Positions 22,338 to 32,414 of a stretch of DNA of 64,000 bases are shown here, one piece after another. Position 1 is the stretch's first letter. Each line of letters starts with the position of its first letter. Location of the stretch: positions 2,881,964 to 2,945,963 of the forward strand of contig NZ_CH672376.1 of NCBI RefSeq assembly GCF_000153105.1. Direction: 5' to 3'. Under the pieces are notes generated by a model. The model did no database searches. It was not told the origin of the DNA and saw only the letters and a list, made by a program, of their open reading frames with translations. Position numbers and translations under genes: made by a program. Source of the DNA: Blastopirellula marina DSM 3645 (GTDB lineage: Bacteria > Planctomycetota > Planctomycetia > Pirellulales > Pirellulaceae).

Positions 22338-22799
22338 TCAATGGCGCCGTCGCGTCTTCTTGGCGCCAACGTTGAATGATCCCGCATCGCGTGTCAAAAT
22401 CGGATCCACCGCCGCGAGGATCTCAGCGACCAGTTCAGGGTCCATAAACTTATAGTCATCAGGAATATCCAGCACGTGGATTTCCTGAAAGCGCATCTCA
22501 TGAGGGAATTCCACCAGCAGCCGTTGTTTCTGTTTCTGCTCCATCACAAAAACGATGTCGGCCCATTGCAGGTCTTCGGAGCTGACCGTTTTCCGCGCGT
22601 TGCGGCTGGTCCCGCAAGATCGAACCAGCAACTGCGGCTTGTCGGCGTAGATCTTTTCGGCGGTGGGACTGCGCCACTGATTCATCGAGCAAACGAACAG
22701 AATTTTGAGTAAGTCTCGCTCGATCATGTCCGGCTCGCTTGCCTGCGGGTACTCGAAGCCGAGCTGTTTCGCTTGGCGAATCTTTTCAGATAACGTCAA
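22338..22799 (-). CDS. Low-molecular-weight protein tyrosine phosphatase-like protein
   Basis: The gene overlaps the upstream stop by ATGA at 22796-22799, which fixes the start. The 153-residue protein contains the P-loop C-x5-R-S (VCSMNQWRSP, Cys37-Arg43-Ser44) after a beta strand, as in LMW phosphatases, arsenate reductases and related folds. A short VRSCGTSRNARK segment and the aspartate-containing LDIPDDYKFMD follow. In the family the Cys forms a phospho-enzyme and an Asp is the general acid. The 24-residue N-terminal extension and the short C-terminus are atypical. Target unknown. Confidence 0.75.
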   Translation of the reverse strand: MTLSEKIRQAKQLGFEYPQASEPDMIERDLLKILFVCSMNQWRSPTAEKIYADKPQLLVRSCGTSRNARKTVSSEDLQWADIVFVMEQKQKQRLLVEFPHEMRFQEIHVLDIPDDYKFMDPELVAEILAAVDPILTRDAGSFNVGAKKTRRRH

Positions 22800-23317
22800 G
22801 CATCCATCACTTTCGCGAATCTCGCCAGACTAGCGCCGTCGAACCGATCTCGCGCAAAGTGTCTGGGACGTTTCTTGCCGGAGTCGCCTTGGCAAATCTC
22901 CAGCTCGCCATCGATAAAGCGAACGATGCAAAGAAGCGGGCTCCCGTTATCCGACAATTGGTCCATGTGTGTCGGAAGGAGGTGATTCTTCAGTTTGAGC
23001 TTGCCTCTTTCACCACTATTCTCCAAGCAGAAGCGATCACCAGTGATCGACATGATCACGTTGCCTTTGTCGATCATTTCTTGGGGAGCAAAGTTTCCAT
23101 TTCTTCCCACAGAAACCATTCGCCAAACTCCTTGCAAGGAATCGAGCGTAACAAAGTCGATCACCTCATCCCCCTCGGAACTGTCGCCGTTTTCCTTGCC
23201 GTTGGGATAGTAGACAAAGAGAGCTCTGCCGGTGACGTGTGAGTAAACCAGTCCTATGACGACGACGCCTGCCGCCAGAATGGTCGGATACTGGAGCATC
23301 TTTAGAATCAGTTCCAT
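22796..23317 (-). CDS. Membrane-anchored TIGR03067-like protein, operon gene 1
   Basis: 173 residues with an N-terminal membrane helix (about 8-27, YPTILAAGVVVIGLVYSHV) and a lipocalin-like planctomycete domain recognisable from LQGVWRMVSVGRNG (about 62-75) followed by strands ITGDRFCLENSGERGKLKLK and ELEICQGDSGKKRPRHF. This pattern matches the TIGR03067 group, known mainly from planctomycetes and of unknown function. It is translationally coupled to the phosphatase-like gene. The residues after the helix should be extracytoplasmic. Confidence 0.65.
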   Translation of the reverse strand: MELILKMLQYPTILAAGVVVIGLVYSHVTGRALFVYYPNGKENGDSSEGDEVIDFVTLDSLQGVWRMVSVGRNGNFAPQEMIDKGNVIMSITGDRFCLENSGERGKLKLKNHLLPTHMDQLSDNGSPLLCIVRFIDGELEICQGDSGKKRPRHFARDRFDGASLARFAKVMDA

Positions 23318-23818
23318 GGCTGCATCTGCTTAAAAATGGAAGGCCTTTAAAGCGAAGCGGTTTCGTTTCGAATGCCGGTGGCGATCGGCGTCGCCGAATA
23401 TAGTCGTCTCCCGCACGCATTACCAGCAAACGGCAGGGCCATCTCTCTGAGCCCCGTACTCCATCTGTCCAACCCGGAGGTTGCTCAATCCTCTTGCGCA
23501 AGGGTCCGTATTCGAATTGCTGCCGCAAAGCGCTCACTCCCCAGGTTGCCCGCAAACAGGCGCCCAAAAGCGATTAAGGGATCATATTCCTGGATTATAC
23601 CCAAAAGCGGCATCGATGTTCCAATCTGCACCATAGATTGCGATCTACAGAGCAGGATTGCCCTTTACGTGAAACCATTTTTCGTATATTATTCCACCGT
23701 TCTCACCCCTCCTCTCCATGTTTGGTCCGTGCCGGCGGACTCCAAGACTGGGGAATAAGGGCATTTTTGCCTCCCTCTGTGTTTCATCTTTCCTTCCTTC
23801 GACCGAGGAACGTGCGCA
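23318..23818. other. Intergenic region with a candidate promoter
   Basis: About 500 bp between divergent genes, with no supported ORF. TTTACG (23664-23669) and TATTAT (23687-23692), 17 bp apart on the plus strand, make a good candidate promoter for the exported glycosidase-like gene, leaving a leader of about 120 nt. The promoter for the minus-strand operon is not clear. Confidence 0.45.
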
Positions 23819-25243
23819 ATGAAGCGACGATCTTTTCTCGCTGCCGGACTTTCGCTCCCGTTAGCGATGAGTGGGCTTCTGCCCCGGCGAGCCCTCGCAG
23901 AATTCATGTCCAGCGAGCCTGCGCTCGGGCAGCCTGGCGAAACGTTTGTTCGCGATATGCAGCGGCGCTGCTACCGGTATTTCTTAGAAGCGGTCGATCC
24001 CCAGACGCAATTGGTCGCCGATCGGGCTCGGGCCGACGGCAGCGGCTACAGCGCCCACGCCAGCAGTGCGGCTTGCGGTTTCGGACTCGCGGCGCACGCT
24101 GTCGCGGCCCAATACAAATGGGCGTCGCACAGCGAAATTCAAGAGCGCGTGCGGACGATGCTCAATTCGTTGGTCAATCTAGCGCCCCATGAAAACGGCT
24201 TTGTCTACCACTTCTTCGACGCGAAGACCGGCGCAAGAGCGATGCAGTCGGAATCGTCGACCGTCGATACGGCGCTGATGCTGGCCGGCGCGCTGACAGC
24301 GTCGGTCGCTTTTAGCGACGATGCCGAAATCGCGGAGTTGTCCGACGAGTTGTACCGCCGCGTCGATTGGCGCTGGATGCTTGGCGCCAACGGGTGTTTG
24401 CACATGGGCTACAAACCGGAAACAGGGATCCTGCCCTACCAGTGGGACCAATACAGCGAACATTTTATCTTGCTGTTGTTGGCGATCGGCGCACCGTCGA
24501 ACCCGATTCCTGCCGCGTCGTGGAACGCCTGGCGCCGCGAACCGGTTCTGGAGCACAACGGCGATAAGTTCCTCGGCTATCCGCCGCTGTTCGTCCATCA
24601 GTACCCGATGGCGTTCTTTAAATTTCAAGATTACCGTTCGCCAGGCGGGCGCAACTATTGGGAGAACGCGGTTGTCGCTCACAAGGCGCAACTTTCGTTT
24701 ATGACCAGCTTGAGCGAACGATTTCCTGAGCAGCTTGGTCATTACGGACGAGACCTGTGGGGCATTACCAGCAGTGACAGCCAAACCGGCTATCGAGACT
24801 GGGGCGGTCCTTATAAAAATGGACGGATCGAGCCTGACCGAGGTATCGACGGCACGATTGTGCCTAGCGCCGCCGCCGGCGGATTGGCCGCAGTTCCAGA
24901 AGAAGCATTGCGGACGCTTGAGTACCAGAAGGCCCAATTTGGCGACAAGATCTACGGTCGCTACGGGTTCGTCAACGCGTTTAACCCGGCCACCGGCTGG
25001 GTCGATTCGGACGTGATCGGCATCGACACCGGGATTTCGCTGTTGATGGGCGAGAACATGCTGACCGGTAATGTCTGGAACATGTTCATGCAGCACCCAG
25101 CCGCAACGCGAGCGCTGAAGCTGGCCCGGTTTACCGACGTAAAGGCTCGCACGCCGCGATCATTGGCCGAGACCGATCGGTCGATTCGCACGCAGGAAAC
25201 GATTCACGTTTCGGTTGCTGAAACCGGATCGGAAACGCCGTAA
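23819..25243 (+). CDS. Tat-exported glucoamylase-like / GH144-like protein (PF10091 type)
   Basis: 474 residues. The N-terminus carries a twin-arginine signal (KRRSFLAAGLSLPLAMS, then LLPRRALA as likely cleavage region). The mature part fits the glycoamylase-like PF10091 fold, an alpha/alpha toroid seen in beta-1,2-glucan hydrolases (GH144). Recognisable pieces are GFVYHFFDAKTGARAMQSES, STVDTALMLAGAL, WRWMLGANGCLHMGYKPETG, YSEHFILLLLAIGAPSNP, LWGITSSDSQTGY and FNPATGWVDSDVIGIDTGIS. Acidic residues in these motifs are the likely catalytic ones. It probably degrades a glucan in the periplasm. The exact linkage is not predictable. Confidence 0.8.
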   Translation: MKRRSFLAAGLSLPLAMSGLLPRRALAEFMSSEPALGQPGETFVRDMQRRCYRYFLEAVDPQTQLVADRARADGSGYSAHASSAACGFGLAAHAVAAQYKWASHSEIQERVRTMLNSLVNLAPHENGFVYHFFDAKTGARAMQSESSTVDTALMLAGALTASVAFSDDAEIAELSDELYRRVDWRWMLGANGCLHMGYKPETGILPYQWDQYSEHFILLLLAIGAPSNPIPAASWNAWRREPVLEHNGDKFLGYPPLFVHQYPMAFFKFQDYRSPGGRNYWENAVVAHKAQLSFMTSLSERFPEQLGHYGRDLWGITSSDSQTGYRDWGGPYKNGRIEPDRGIDGTIVPSAAAGGLAAVPEEALRTLEYQKAQFGDKIYGRYGFVNAFNPATGWVDSDVIGIDTGISLLMGENMLTGNVWNMFMQHPAATRALKLARFTDVKARTPRSLAETDRSIRTQETIHVSVAETGSETP

Positions 25244-25281
25244 CACTGGCGCCAACTGCGCCGGTGCTTGGTGATCCGGCG

Positions 25282-25833
25282 CTATTCAGAAAATCCGCGA
25301 AAGACGCCGTCTGGATCGGCGGCGCGGGTGAAATCTTCAAAGTCCATGTTGGCGATCGACAGATTGTTTTGGATCGCTTGAATTGTGGAGGGAACCGCAC
25401 GCAGCGTCTGGATGTCGGACGGCGGCGTTTGCTGCGGCGTTCTTTCGTAATCTTTTGGGTTTACGCTGTTCGGAGAGAACCCGATGACCAGGATCGGATG
25501 TTCATCATCGCTGAACGTCGTTGCATCGGCCGCAAAGCAAAAGAAGCCGGGGTAGTCGTCCGGCAACGCATGGATCAGCTCGGTCGGGCCAAGATCGGCA
25601 AACTGCGGGTCCTCTTTGAAGTGGACATAGGCGTAGAAGTCCATGCCCACGATGGAATCACGCTGAGGCGCTGAGACCTGTTCGCAGACCACCGTCCACT
25701 TTTCGTCATCGCTGAAGTCGGTGCGGATCATCCACGGATCATGTGCGTTGGGTTCGTGCATCGGACCTAAGGGAAAGCCGCAACCGACCAGCAGCGTCAC
25801 GATCACAGCGAGCGTTCGGTTGGCGTATGACAT
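25282..25833 (-). CDS. Hypothetical lipoprotein (183 aa)
   Basis: The start at 25833 places a signal peptide first (NRTLAVIVTLLVGCG) with a lipobox ending at Cys18. The mature protein is acidic, with FSDDEKWTVVCEQVSAPQRD, DFYAYVHFKEDPQFADLGPT and a Pro/Thr-rich stretch (YERTPQQTPPSD). I do not recognise a family. It faces the exported glycosidase gene, with a 38-bp gap between the two stop codons. Confidence 0.65.
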   Translation of the reverse strand: MSYANRTLAVIVTLLVGCGFPLGPMHEPNAHDPWMIRTDFSDDEKWTVVCEQVSAPQRDSIVGMDFYAYVHFKEDPQFADLGPTELIHALPDDYPGFFCFAADATTFSDDEHPILVIGFSPNSVNPKDYERTPQQTPPSDIQTLRAVPSTIQAIQNNLSIANMDFEDFTRAADPDGVFRGFSE

Positions 25834-26066
25834 CGGGTTCTCGGCGGAGGTGGTTGATCGATTGTTGCCTCCAGTCAGCAATGCTTGCTGTTGGGTTCCG
25901 TGCGGTACTTTCCGAAATAGGAAGATTGTTAAACACCGTCAGTTTGCACGAAAAGCACCGCTTGAAAAGTATTGCAATCAATAAATAACAGGTGTAGGTT
26001 TGACAAACGTAAGGATTTTGCAAAGTTCTGTGAATTTTATTTCTCCATCTGGCGGAGGGGTTTTGC

Positions 26067-26462
26067 ATGACTGGATATGTTGCGCGGATTGGGATCATGC
26101 TCCTGGTCGGTGTCGGAGCCGGGTGTTCGGAAAATCCCAAGTCTCCCATCGTACACGGAACAGTAACGATCGATGGCCAAGTGATCGCCGATGGTTTGAT
26201 CACCTTCACGCCGCTGGAAAGCGGAACGGGAACGTCGAGTTCGACGGTCATTAAGGATGGACAATACCGAGCGGTCGACGTGTCGCGCGGTCGCGTGCTC
26301 GTCCGGTTTCACGCGATGAAGGAGACAGGCAAGACGTATCTCGAATTTGGCAAAGAGTTTCCGGAAACGGTCAGCATCATTCCGCGGAAATATGAGATCG
26401 GCGAGGAGATGACGGTATCAGAAGGCGAGACGATTCGCGACTTTGAGCTTACCTCCAAATAA
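26067..26462 (+). CDS. Carboxypeptidase-regulatory-like lipoprotein paired with DUF1559 gene 1
   Basis: 131 residues, with GGAGG nine bases before the ATG. The lipobox is VGAGC (Cys20). The mature part is a small Ig-like/transthyretin-like beta domain ([40 protein letters not shown]), which planctomycete genomes carry in many copies next to DUF1559 genes. It is probably anchored in a membrane and exposed. Its role is not established. It lies 126 bp upstream of the DUF1559 gene and is probably co-transcribed with it. Confidence 0.75.
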   Translation: MTGYVARIGIMLLVGVGAGCSENPKSPIVHGTVTIDGQVIADGLITFTPLESGTGTSSSTVIKDGQYRAVDVSRGRVLVRFHAMKETGKTYLEFGKEFPETVSIIPRKYEIGEEMTVSEGETIRDFELTSK

Positions 26463-26587
26463 CAAAGACGAGTGAGATCGCCTTCAAGGCTGGCGAAGGT
26501 CTGAGGTTCTCAGAACGGGCTTTACGTTTGCCCAATGCTGTTTCGGGTTTGCAATCTTTCTTCTCTCTTCTTATCGGAGACACGCTT

Positions 26588-27544
26588 GTGATTCGCAAAA
26601 CATCTCGCGCGTTTACCCTTGTTGAACTCTTGGTGGTGATCGCGATTATTGGGGTTTTAATCGCTCTCTTACTTCCCGCGGTGCAGCAAGCTCGCGAAGC
26701 GGCCCGCCGCATGCAGTGCACCAACAACCTCAAACAGCTAGTTCTCGCCACGCACAATTATCACGATACGCATCTGGTATTTCCGCCGGGGGTCGTGCAA
26801 AACAACATAGACGCTGAGTTTGTCAATCCTCGCTTAACTTGGGGAATTCATCTTTATCCCTATTTGGAAGCGGGAAATATCTACGATCAGTTCGACTTCA
26901 ATCAGTCCGGCATCGTATGGATCAATACGGCGAATTCAGGTGGTCCGACTCGACCGGTGGCCCAGGTCCTTTCCATGATGCAGTGCCCTAGTGACGGCGT
27001 GGGAGCGGATACTTATGAACACCCCTCCTTTCCCGGCAACGTGTTTGCCAGAGGAAACTACGCCGTGTTCTTCGGCAATCTGACGAAAGGAGACACGCGT
27101 ACTCTTTCGGCAAATCATTTGCCGGCCGCATTTGGGTATCGAACGGTGAAGATGGCGTCCATTATCGACGGCACAAGCAACACCATGGCGTTTGGCGAAT
27201 TGTTGAAAGGTTCTGGAGCAATCTCCGACTCGATGGTTGGTTCTTATTGGTATGATTTTCCCGGAGCGGCTTGGATCTTTACGCGTGAAATTCCTAATAC
27301 GAGCGTGCCTGACTCGATCCGTAGCTCCAGTTGCGGAACCGCGGCGAATAAGCCGGAGTTGAATTTGCCATGCACCGGCGTCAACGGCAGCGGCGAAACG
27401 GCGGCGTCGCGGAGTCGGCATCCGAGCGGGGTTGAAGTCGGAATGTGCGACGGTTCCGTCCACTTCATTTCCGAAACCATCGGTCTCGAGGTATGGCAAG
27501 CCCTCGGCTCTCGAGCCGGCAGCGAGACGTTCTCGCTGCCCTAA
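26588..27544 (+). CDS. DUF1559 protein with pilin-like N-terminal methylation motif (copy 1)
   Basis: A GTG start at 26588 with GGAG eight bases upstream puts the prepilin-type motif near the N-terminus, as in other copies; an upstream ATG would give 20 extra residues without support. The N-terminus reads [16 protein letters not shown], a type IV prepilin/pseudopilin cleavage and helix signature. The planctomycete SBP_bac_10/DUF1559 head follows ([58 protein letters not shown]). It is probably exported and processed like a pseudopilin and forms a surface or periplasmic structure. Function is not known. 318 residues. Confidence 0.9.
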   Translation: MIRKTSRAFTLVELLVVIAIIGVLIALLLPAVQQAREAARRMQCTNNLKQLVLATHNYHDTHLVFPPGVVQNNIDAEFVNPRLTWGIHLYPYLEAGNIYDQFDFNQSGIVWINTANSGGPTRPVAQVLSMMQCPSDGVGADTYEHPSFPGNVFARGNYAVFFGNLTKGDTRTLSANHLPAAFGYRTVKMASIIDGTSNTMAFGELLKGSGAISDSMVGSYWYDFPGAAWIFTREIPNTSVPDSIRSSSCGTAANKPELNLPCTGVNGSGETAASRSRHPSGVEVGMCDGSVHFISETIGLEVWQALGSRAGSETFSLP

Positions 27545-27782
27545 GAAAATCGCACGAGCGCCGGCGCCACGCGTTTCGTGACGACGGCTTATGCAGATAC
27601 CGCGCCTGCCGCACTGTTTGCTTCGGAGACGAAGCAACTTTGCGCGCCGTGTTGTTTTCCTTGTTGGTTCCCCCTTCGCCCATTAGACTGCATTACTACC
27701 GGCCCGATTTGACGAATGAGCTCCGTAGACTTTCCTTCCCGCCTGCCTTCCCCTACCCCTTTCTTTCAGCTGGCTTCCAAGC

Positions 27783-30700
27783 ATGACCGTTGCCCGTATG
27801 ATTCGCTTTGCAACTTTGCTGCTCATGTTGGGGGCGATGGTTTCGTGCGCCGCCGCGGCGCAAGGCGCCGACCAATCGGCGGGCGATGTCGACTACACGC
27901 GTGACATCAAGCCGTTGCTCTCGAACAGTTGCTACACGTGTCACGGTCCCGATGAAGGGACGCGGGAAGCGGACTTCCGTTTGGACGTGCGTGAGGTCGC
28001 AATCGACAGCGTGATCGTTCCGGGCAACCCTGCCGAGAGCGAGCTGTTTGCTCGCATCGCGAGCGAAGATCCTGACTTGCAAATGCCGCCGACAGACTCG
28101 AGTCGTCCCAAGTTGACGCGTGACGAAGTCGATCTCATTCGCCGGTGGATCGCCCAAGGAGCCAAGTACGACGAGCATTGGTCGTATGCGCCTCCCAAGC
28201 AGGTCAAGGTTCCGCAGGAACGCGCATCATCACCGATCGACGCGTTCATCGATCAACGTCTGGCGGAAAAGGGATTGGAGCCTGCGGCGAAGGCCGATCC
28301 GCGCACGCTCATTCGGCGGCTCTACTTCGATCTCACCGGACTGCCGCCGACTCCGACGGAAGTCGCCGCCTTCGCCGCCGATCCATCCGATCAGGCGTAC
28401 GCTGCGCTGGTCAAAAAGCTGTTGGCCTCGCCGCGCTTCGGCGAACGGATGGCCATGCATTGGCTCGACTTGGTTCGCTACGCCGATTCGGTCGGGATTC
28501 ACGGCGATCAAGAGTGGAGCATGTCTCCTTACCGTGACTATGTCATTCGCTCGTTCAACGAGAACAAGCCGTTCGACCAGTTCACCATCGAGCAACTCGC
28601 CGGCGATTTGCTTCCCAATGCGACTCGCGAGCAGCAAATCGCTTCTGGCTACAACCGCCTAAACATGATCACCGCCGAAGGGGGCGCTCAGGCGAAAGAG
28701 TATTTGGCCAAGTATGCGGCCGATCGCGTTCGCACGACGAGCACCGTTTGGCTGGGCGCGACAATGGGGTGCTGTGAATGTCATGATCATAAGTTTGATC
28801 CCTACACGATCAAAGAGTTCTACCAGTTCGCCGCTTTCTTCGCCGACTTGGAAGAACAAGGGGTTTACGCCGGCAGTAGTAAGACGAGCTATTGGGGCCC
28901 GAGTATCCCGGTCCCCAGTCCGCAACAAGAGACGCGGTTGCAAGAACTCGATCAACAGATCATGACGCTCGGTCAATCGCTTCAGACGCCCACGCCCGAG
29001 TTGGCGAAAGCGCAAGCCGAGTGGGAAGCCAATCTTCCGGAGGACCCATCGTGGCAAGTGCTGCAGCCGACCAGCATGAAGTCGCACCCCGAGGTTGATT
29101 GGAAGAAGTTGGAAGATGGCTCGCTGCTGGCCGCCGGCGCCAATCCGGACAAGCCGGTCTATGAACTTGAATTCACGACCCAGTTAAGTACGGCGACCGC
29201 TCTCCGGCTAGAGGTTTTGCCCCATGATTCGCTGCCGGCGGCGGGACCTGGACGAGCCGGGAACGGCAATTTTGTCCTCAATGAAATTCAATGGGCCATC
29301 GACGGAAAGCCAGTCGCTTTCCAAACGGCGACGGCGACCCATTCGCAACAAGGTTGGCCTATCGCGAGTCTGCTGACCAGCGATCAGAAGGATGGCTGGG
29401 CCATCTTGCCTGACATCGGCAAGGGCAACGAAGCGGTCTTTGAACTACCGGATGATGTGACGCTGACTCCGGCCAGCAAGCTGACCCTGACCATGACGCA
29501 CCATTACGGCAGCAGTCACGCGATCGGCAGATTGCGAGTAGCGCTGGTCGACGCTCCCCGACCCGTTCAAGCGAATCAAGCGATCGGCGTCCCCCAGGAG
29601 ATTCGCGATCTTGTTGAGACGCCCGCTGCGAAACGGACTGCATCACAACAGGAAAAACTGGCCGCCTATTATCGCACGATTGCGCCGCAATTGGATCACG
29701 CGAGAAAAGAACTGGCCGAGCGAACCGAGCAGCGCAAGCAACTCGCCGACTCGATGACGACAACACTCGTTTCCAAATCAAGCGAGCCGCGCACGATGCG
29801 CGTGTTGCCACGCGGCAATTGGTTGGACGACAGCGGTGAGATCGTCGAGCCGGGGGTTCCCGGTTTTTTGGGATACGATTTAGAAACTGACGGACGCCGC
29901 GCGACGCGGCTTGATCTGGCCCAGTGGTTTGTCGATCGGCGCAATCCGCTCACGGCCCGCGTGTTTGTCAATCGCTTGTGGCAGCTAACGTTCGGACGCG
30001 GTCTCGTCTCGACCGCAGACGACTTTGGTTCGCAAGGAGCGATCCCCACGCATCCGCAACTCTTGGATGCGCTAGCGACCGAGTTTGTCGAGAGCGGTTG
30101 GGACGTCAAGCAGATGGTGCGTCGCATCGTGCAGTCGCAGGCTTACCAGCGATCGTCGTCACGAACCGCGAGCCAAAAGCAGAAAGACCTGAGCAATGCG
30201 TTTTTAGCGGCTCAGTCGGCGCATCGACTTCCGGCCGAAATGATTCGCGACAACGCGCTGGCGGCCAGCGGTCTGCTGGTAGAGCAAATCGGCGGCGAAA
30301 GCGCTCGGCCTTATCAACCGCCTGGGTATTGGTCGCACTTGAACTTTCCGAAACGCGAATACCAGCGCGATCAGGGACGAAACCTGTATCGACGCGGCCT
30401 TTACACGCACTGGCAACGGACCTATTTGCACCCAAGCTTGGCCGCGTTCGACGCGCCGACGCGGGAAGAATGTACGGTGCGCCGGAATATTTCCAATACG
30501 CCGCAACAGGCGCTCGTGCTGATGAACGATCCGACCTACGTCGAAGCGGCGCGGGCGCTGGCTGTTCGCCTGCTGCAAGAGGGAAACGACAGGCCGGAGG
30601 CGAAGATCCATTTGGGCATGCAAGCCGTACAGCAGCGCGACGCGACCGCAGCCGAAGTCCAAATTCTTACCGCGACCTATCAAAAGCATCGCCAACAATA

Positions 30701-30845
30701 TGTCAGTGATCCGCAGTCGGCCCAACAATTATTGAGCGTGGGCGAGTACGTTACGCCGGAGGGGATCGACGCAATCGACCTGGCGGCGTGGATGTCGGTC
30801 AGTCGGATCTTGTTGAACTTGCACGAGACCATCAATCGATATTAA
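27783..30845 (+). CDS. PSD1 and planctomycete cytochrome C domain protein (DUF1549/DUF1553)
   Basis: 1020 residues. A signal peptide of about 28 residues comes first. A PSC1-type cytochrome c-like domain follows with SCYTCHGPDEG (heme site C-x2-CH, about 50-53). DUF1549 is at about 150-360 (LTGLPPTPTEVAAF, RMAMHWLDLVRYADSVGIHG, MGCCECHDHKFDP with another CxxCH). A sugar-binding-like insert occupies the middle. DUF1553 is C-terminal (WFVDRRNPLTARVFVNRLWQ, then RGLYTHWQRTYLHPSLAAFD and PQQALVLMNDPTYVEAA). The family is nearly always encoded beside a DUF1501 protein, as here. It is thought to act at the cell surface on polysaccharide or peptide substrates, but without biochemistry. Met1 or Met6 could be the start. 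Confidence 0.92.
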   Translation: MTVARMIRFATLLLMLGAMVSCAAAAQGADQSAGDVDYTRDIKPLLSNSCYTCHGPDEGTREADFRLDVREVAIDSVIVPGNPAESELFARIASEDPDLQMPPTDSSRPKLTRDEVDLIRRWIAQGAKYDEHWSYAPPKQVKVPQERASSPIDAFIDQRLAEKGLEPAAKADPRTLIRRLYFDLTGLPPTPTEVAAFAADPSDQAYAALVKKLLASPRFGERMAMHWLDLVRYADSVGIHGDQEWSMSPYRDYVIRSFNENKPFDQFTIEQLAGDLLPNATREQQIASGYNRLNMITAEGGAQAKEYLAKYAADRVRTTSTVWLGATMGCCECHDHKFDPYTIKEFYQFAAFFADLEEQGVYAGSSKTSYWGPSIPVPSPQQETRLQELDQQIMTLGQSLQTPTPELAKAQAEWEANLPEDPSWQVLQPTSMKSHPEVDWKKLEDGSLLAAGANPDKPVYELEFTTQLSTATALRLEVLPHDSLPAAGPGRAGNGNFVLNEIQWAIDGKPVAFQTATATHSQQGWPIASLLTSDQKDGWAILPDIGKGNEAVFELPDDVTLTPASKLTLTMTHHYGSSHAIGRLRVALVDAPRPVQANQAIGVPQEIRDLVETPAAKRTASQQEKLAAYYRTIAPQLDHARKELAERTEQRKQLADSMTTTLVSKSSEPRTMRVLPRGNWLDDSGEIVEPGVPGFLGYDLETDGRRATRLDLAQWFVDRRNPLTARVFVNRLWQLTFGRGLVSTADDFGSQGAIPTHPQLLDALATEFVESGWDVKQMVRRIVQSQAYQRSSSRTASQKQKDLSNAFLAAQSAHRLPAEMIRDNALAASGLLVEQIGGESARPYQPPGYWSHLNFPKREYQRDQGRNLYRRGLYTHWQRTYLHPSLAAFDAPTREECTVRRNISNTPQQALVLMNDPTYVEAARALAVRLLQEGNDRPEAKIHLGMQAVQQRDATAAEVQILTATYQKHRQQYVSDPQSAQQLLSVGEYVTPEGIDAIDLAAWMSVSRILLNLHETINRY

Positions 30846-30897
30846 TGCCCTTGGATCGTAGACCGCTTGGTTTGATTCATCCCGCGAAGGCGACCTT

Positions 30898-32281
<1,384 letters not shown>

Positions 32282-32310
<29 letters not shown>

Positions 32311-32396
32311 TGGTGACTTTATTCTTTCGCAATGTTCAGCGAGCCTGAAAGAATCGGAACGTTCGGCGCGTTCCGATTCTGGTTTATCTTACCCGC
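32282..32396 (+). repeat. 115-bp perfect direct repeat, copy 1
   Basis: Every base from 32282 to 32396 is repeated at 35420-35534. The copy includes the last nine codons and stop of DUF1501 and the terminator. Upstream of the repeat the two copies still align but with several substitutions. Confidence 0.9.
32350..32390. terminator. Bidirectional terminator between DUF1501 and the HEAT-repeat gene
   Basis: AGAATCGGAACG (32350-32361) and CGTTCCGATTCT (32369-32380) form a perfect 12-bp stem with a 7-nt loop, then GGTTTATCTT on the plus strand. It lies between convergent genes. An identical copy is present at 35488-35518. Confidence 0.7.
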
Positions 32397-32414
32397 ATCT
32401 TGGAAGCAAAATGT

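Noticed and set aside
24179..25096. 305-codon minus-strand ORF antisense to the glucoamylase-like gene
   Set aside because: Lies entirely inside a well-supported gene, with no motif and no start signal.
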